Positions 62,552 through 64,000 of a DNA stretch of 64,000 nt are shown piece by piece. The DNA is from a bacterium (GTDB lineage Bacteria > Hinthialibacterota > Hinthialibacteria > OLB16), in contig JAJVIK010000004.1 in NCBI GenBank assembly GCA_022072055.1, positions 86,810 to 150,809 of the forward strand, in the 5' to 3' direction. The notes under the pieces were generated by a model. That model worked only from the letters and a program-made list of their open reading frames with translations. It was not told the DNA's origin and did no database searches. A program made the translations under genes and the position numbers. Positions within the stretch are counted from its first letter, which is position 1. Each line of letters starts with the position of its first letter.

Positions 62552-63362
62552 CGGAACCTACCGTTTTCGGATCAGGCGAGGGGCGGGCGGGCCGGATGAA
62601 ACGCAGAGCTTCCGGGGGAGCGACTTCGGGTCTGAGTTCGGGATTGCGAATGGGAGTCTGAAGGCTTTCCGGATCCAGGGGAGTAAAGTCGGTGATATTG
62701 ACATCCGAGAGATTCACATCGGCATCTACGAAACCGCTGTGGGGGGAGCCAGGGAAGAACGAGCGACCCTCATAGGTGGCGCGTTCCAACGATCTGACTC
62801 GCGCCTCCTCTCGATCATAGAGGAGTTTCTCCGTGGTGAACCACTCGGCCAACTCCCCTTCGAGCGTATAGCCATAGACCCGGACATTTCCCTCCAGGCG
62901 GATGTCTCCACCCTTGAGGGAATAAACTCCGGTTTCCGCCAGGATCAGAACCCAGGCCACCTCGGCGCGTTGGGTCAGGGCCTCTAAAGAGTCGGAGTCA
63001 CCCTTCTCGGGCGCGGCCCCTCTTGTGACCAATTTGACCACCACCTCTTGCAGGACATGCTCTTCGTCGTTTCCCTCACGGTTCATCCCTCGTTCAGCGT
63101 GCAGGTCCATCCAAGTGAATCGGTCATCGGAATAGGGGGTTTCTTGACGCAGCCGGAAGCCTTTCCCCTCAATCTTGCGGGAGTCCTGCATGTAAAGAGC
63201 TTCCACTGTGGGGACCACCGACTGCGCTCTGGGGAGGAGCACCCAGATTAGGAGCGAAACCCAGAAGAAACCCCCTAGCCAGGGGATCAGTCCTGGGAAT
63301 CTTCGTCCGAGTCGGACAAGAGGGTGGATCGGGACCGGATTTTTTCGGGGGTTGTTTTCCAT
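62535..63362 (-). CDS. lptC: LptC-like LPS export protein
   Basis: 275 residues from ATG 63362; an ATG at 63395 in the same frame is possible. A single N-terminal membrane helix (LIPWLGGFFWVSLLIWVLLP) precedes a periplasmic beta-rich part (GVYSLKGGDIRLEGNVRVYG, FTTEKLLYDREEARV), the LptC/OstA pattern of proteins that carry LPS across the periplasm. The C-terminus is Pro-rich. The first 76 bases overlap the end of the acyltransferase gene in another frame, which is unusually long for a gene overlap. The lptE-like gene is 40 kb away. Confidence 0.75.
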   Translation of the reverse strand: MENNPRKNPVPIHPLVRLGRRFPGLIPWLGGFFWVSLLIWVLLPRAQSVVPTVEALYMQDSRKIEGKGFRLRQETPYSDDRFTWMDLHAERGMNREGNDEEHVLQEVVVKLVTRGAAPEKGDSDSLEALTQRAEVAWVLILAETGVYSLKGGDIRLEGNVRVYGYTLEGELAEWFTTEKLLYDREEARVRSLERATYEGRSFFPGSPHSGFVDADVNLSDVNITDFTPLDPESLQTPIRNPELRPEVAPPEALRFIRPARPSPDPKTVGSVDDSR

Positions 63363-64000
63363 CGCTTGTGAAACCAGGCCCACTGTTCGGGACATTCCCG
63401 GATGCGGTCCTCCAGGTATTTACTGGCGCGTTCCACGGCCCAGCGGATGTCCGCCTCTTCGTCCTCGGTGCGCGGGACTTCCCAGGATTCGCTGAAGCGG
63501 AAAACCAATCGGTTGATCCCCTCACGGTAACAGAGGCCGTGGATGATTCGCGCGCCGGTTCGCCTGGCCAGTAGGAACGGACCAATCGGAGTATAGGCGG
63601 GTCTACCGAAGAAATCCACGAAGATCCCCTCCGCGCTGCGAGTGTCGAGGTCGGTGAGCAGCGCAAGCAGCTCGCCGCGACGCAGACAGCGGAGCATCTG
63701 AACCGGGTTTTTTCCGCGCGTGATCATCTTGAGCCCGCTGTTGGTGCGGATCGAGTCGATCCACTTCTCCAGGCGGGGGTCCTTTTGCTGGCGGGCGACC
63801 ACGTTGGCGGGCATTCCCATTTTCGCGCTGGCCGAGGCGAACACTTCCCAGCTCCCGAAGTGGGCGCAGAGACCGATCACTCCATGCCCTTGATCGAGGG
63901 CGTTTTCCATGTGCTCCACCCCCTCGACCTCGATCTCCAGCCAGGAGAAGAGCTCTTTCCAGCGCGACATCCACATGGTCTCCACCGCGGAGATGGTGAA
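63287..64000 (-). CDS. Lipid A acyltransferase, LpxL/HtrB-like (partial)
   Basis: 237 residues are visible; the open frame continues past the right edge, so the N-terminal membrane helix is missing. GVIGLCAHFGSWEVFA carries the HxxxxE catalytic motif of LpxL/LpxM lysophospholipid-type acyltransferases. ALLTDLDTRSAEGIFVDFFGRPA and GPFLLARRTGARIIHG are typical. It adds a secondary acyl chain to lipid A in the inner membrane. The neighbouring lptC-like gene fits an LPS locus. Confidence 0.9.
   Translation of the reverse strand, partial: FTISAVETMWMSRWKELFSWLEIEVEGVEHMENALDQGHGVIGLCAHFGSWEVFASASAKMGMPANVVARQQKDPRLEKWIDSIRTNSGLKMITRGKNPVQMLRCLRRGELLALLTDLDTRSAEGIFVDFFGRPAYTPIGPFLLARRTGARIIHGLCYREGINRLVFRFSESWEVPRTEDEEADIRWAVERASKYLEDRIRECPEQWAWFHKRWKTTPEKIRSRSTLLSDSDEDSQD

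Overview
The window is GC-rich, densely coded DNA from a diderm (Gram-negative-type) bacterium. The diderm signs are an LpxL/HtrB-type acyltransferase, LptC-like and LptE-like LPS-export proteins, many signal peptides and lipoboxes, and a TatA/E protein. Four pseudopilins of a type common in environmental genomes (Sumerlaeota, Hydrogenedentota, Planctomycetota and relatives), a DUF2225 protein, a secreted ceramidase-like enzyme, a PhyH dioxygenase and several orphan envelope proteins suggest a poorly cultured phylum near those groups. This placement is inference; there is no rRNA gene in the window.

Layout. 1-9366 (minus): beta-CASP nuclease, aminotransferase, TIM-barrel isomerase, hisF, rdgB, ribD, then addB and the start of addA. 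9529-13772 (plus, with one convergent gene): two short uncharacterised proteins, rhamnulokinase, HIT protein, and a TPR-methyltransferase. 13926-17589 (minus): tRNA-Tyr and two tandem antiporter-EIIA fusions. 17666-20581: a large orphan exported protein. 20784: tatA. 21009-29602 (minus): a likely operon running from a Gly/Tyr-rich exported protein and a 1160-residue helical lipoprotein down to lptE, holA and a mannose-1-phosphate guanylyltransferase. 29851-31067: an exported FmdE-domain protein and a pseudopilin. 31275-34795 (plus): an EF-G paralogue and an Nramp-like transporter. 34822-37466 (minus): an exported protein and a ceramidase-like enzyme. 37603-56868 (plus): a 19 kb co-directional run. 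56899-64000 (minus): three pseudopilins, a secreted subtilase, lptC and a partial lpxL.

The most interesting block is 38594-48201. It holds a SPASM-like radical SAM protein, two glycosyltransferases, a PQQ-type propeller, a HemN/HemW-like radical SAM protein, a chorismate-lyase-like protein, a flavin-dependent halogenase-like enzyme with the WxWxIP signature, a third glycosyltransferase and a 4HBT thioesterase, mostly with stop/start overlaps. It reads as an undescribed pathway for a 4-hydroxybenzoate-like aromatic, perhaps halogenated and glycosylated. The product is not predictable from the sequence.

Two copies of a dispersed non-coding element (3203-3499 and 13769-13901) share ends and a hairpin. 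Each supplies the TAG stop codon of the gene it follows. One copy has a 17-bp unit expanded to eleven tandem copies where the other has a single diverged unit. No CRISPR array, prophage, insertion sequence or rRNA was seen.
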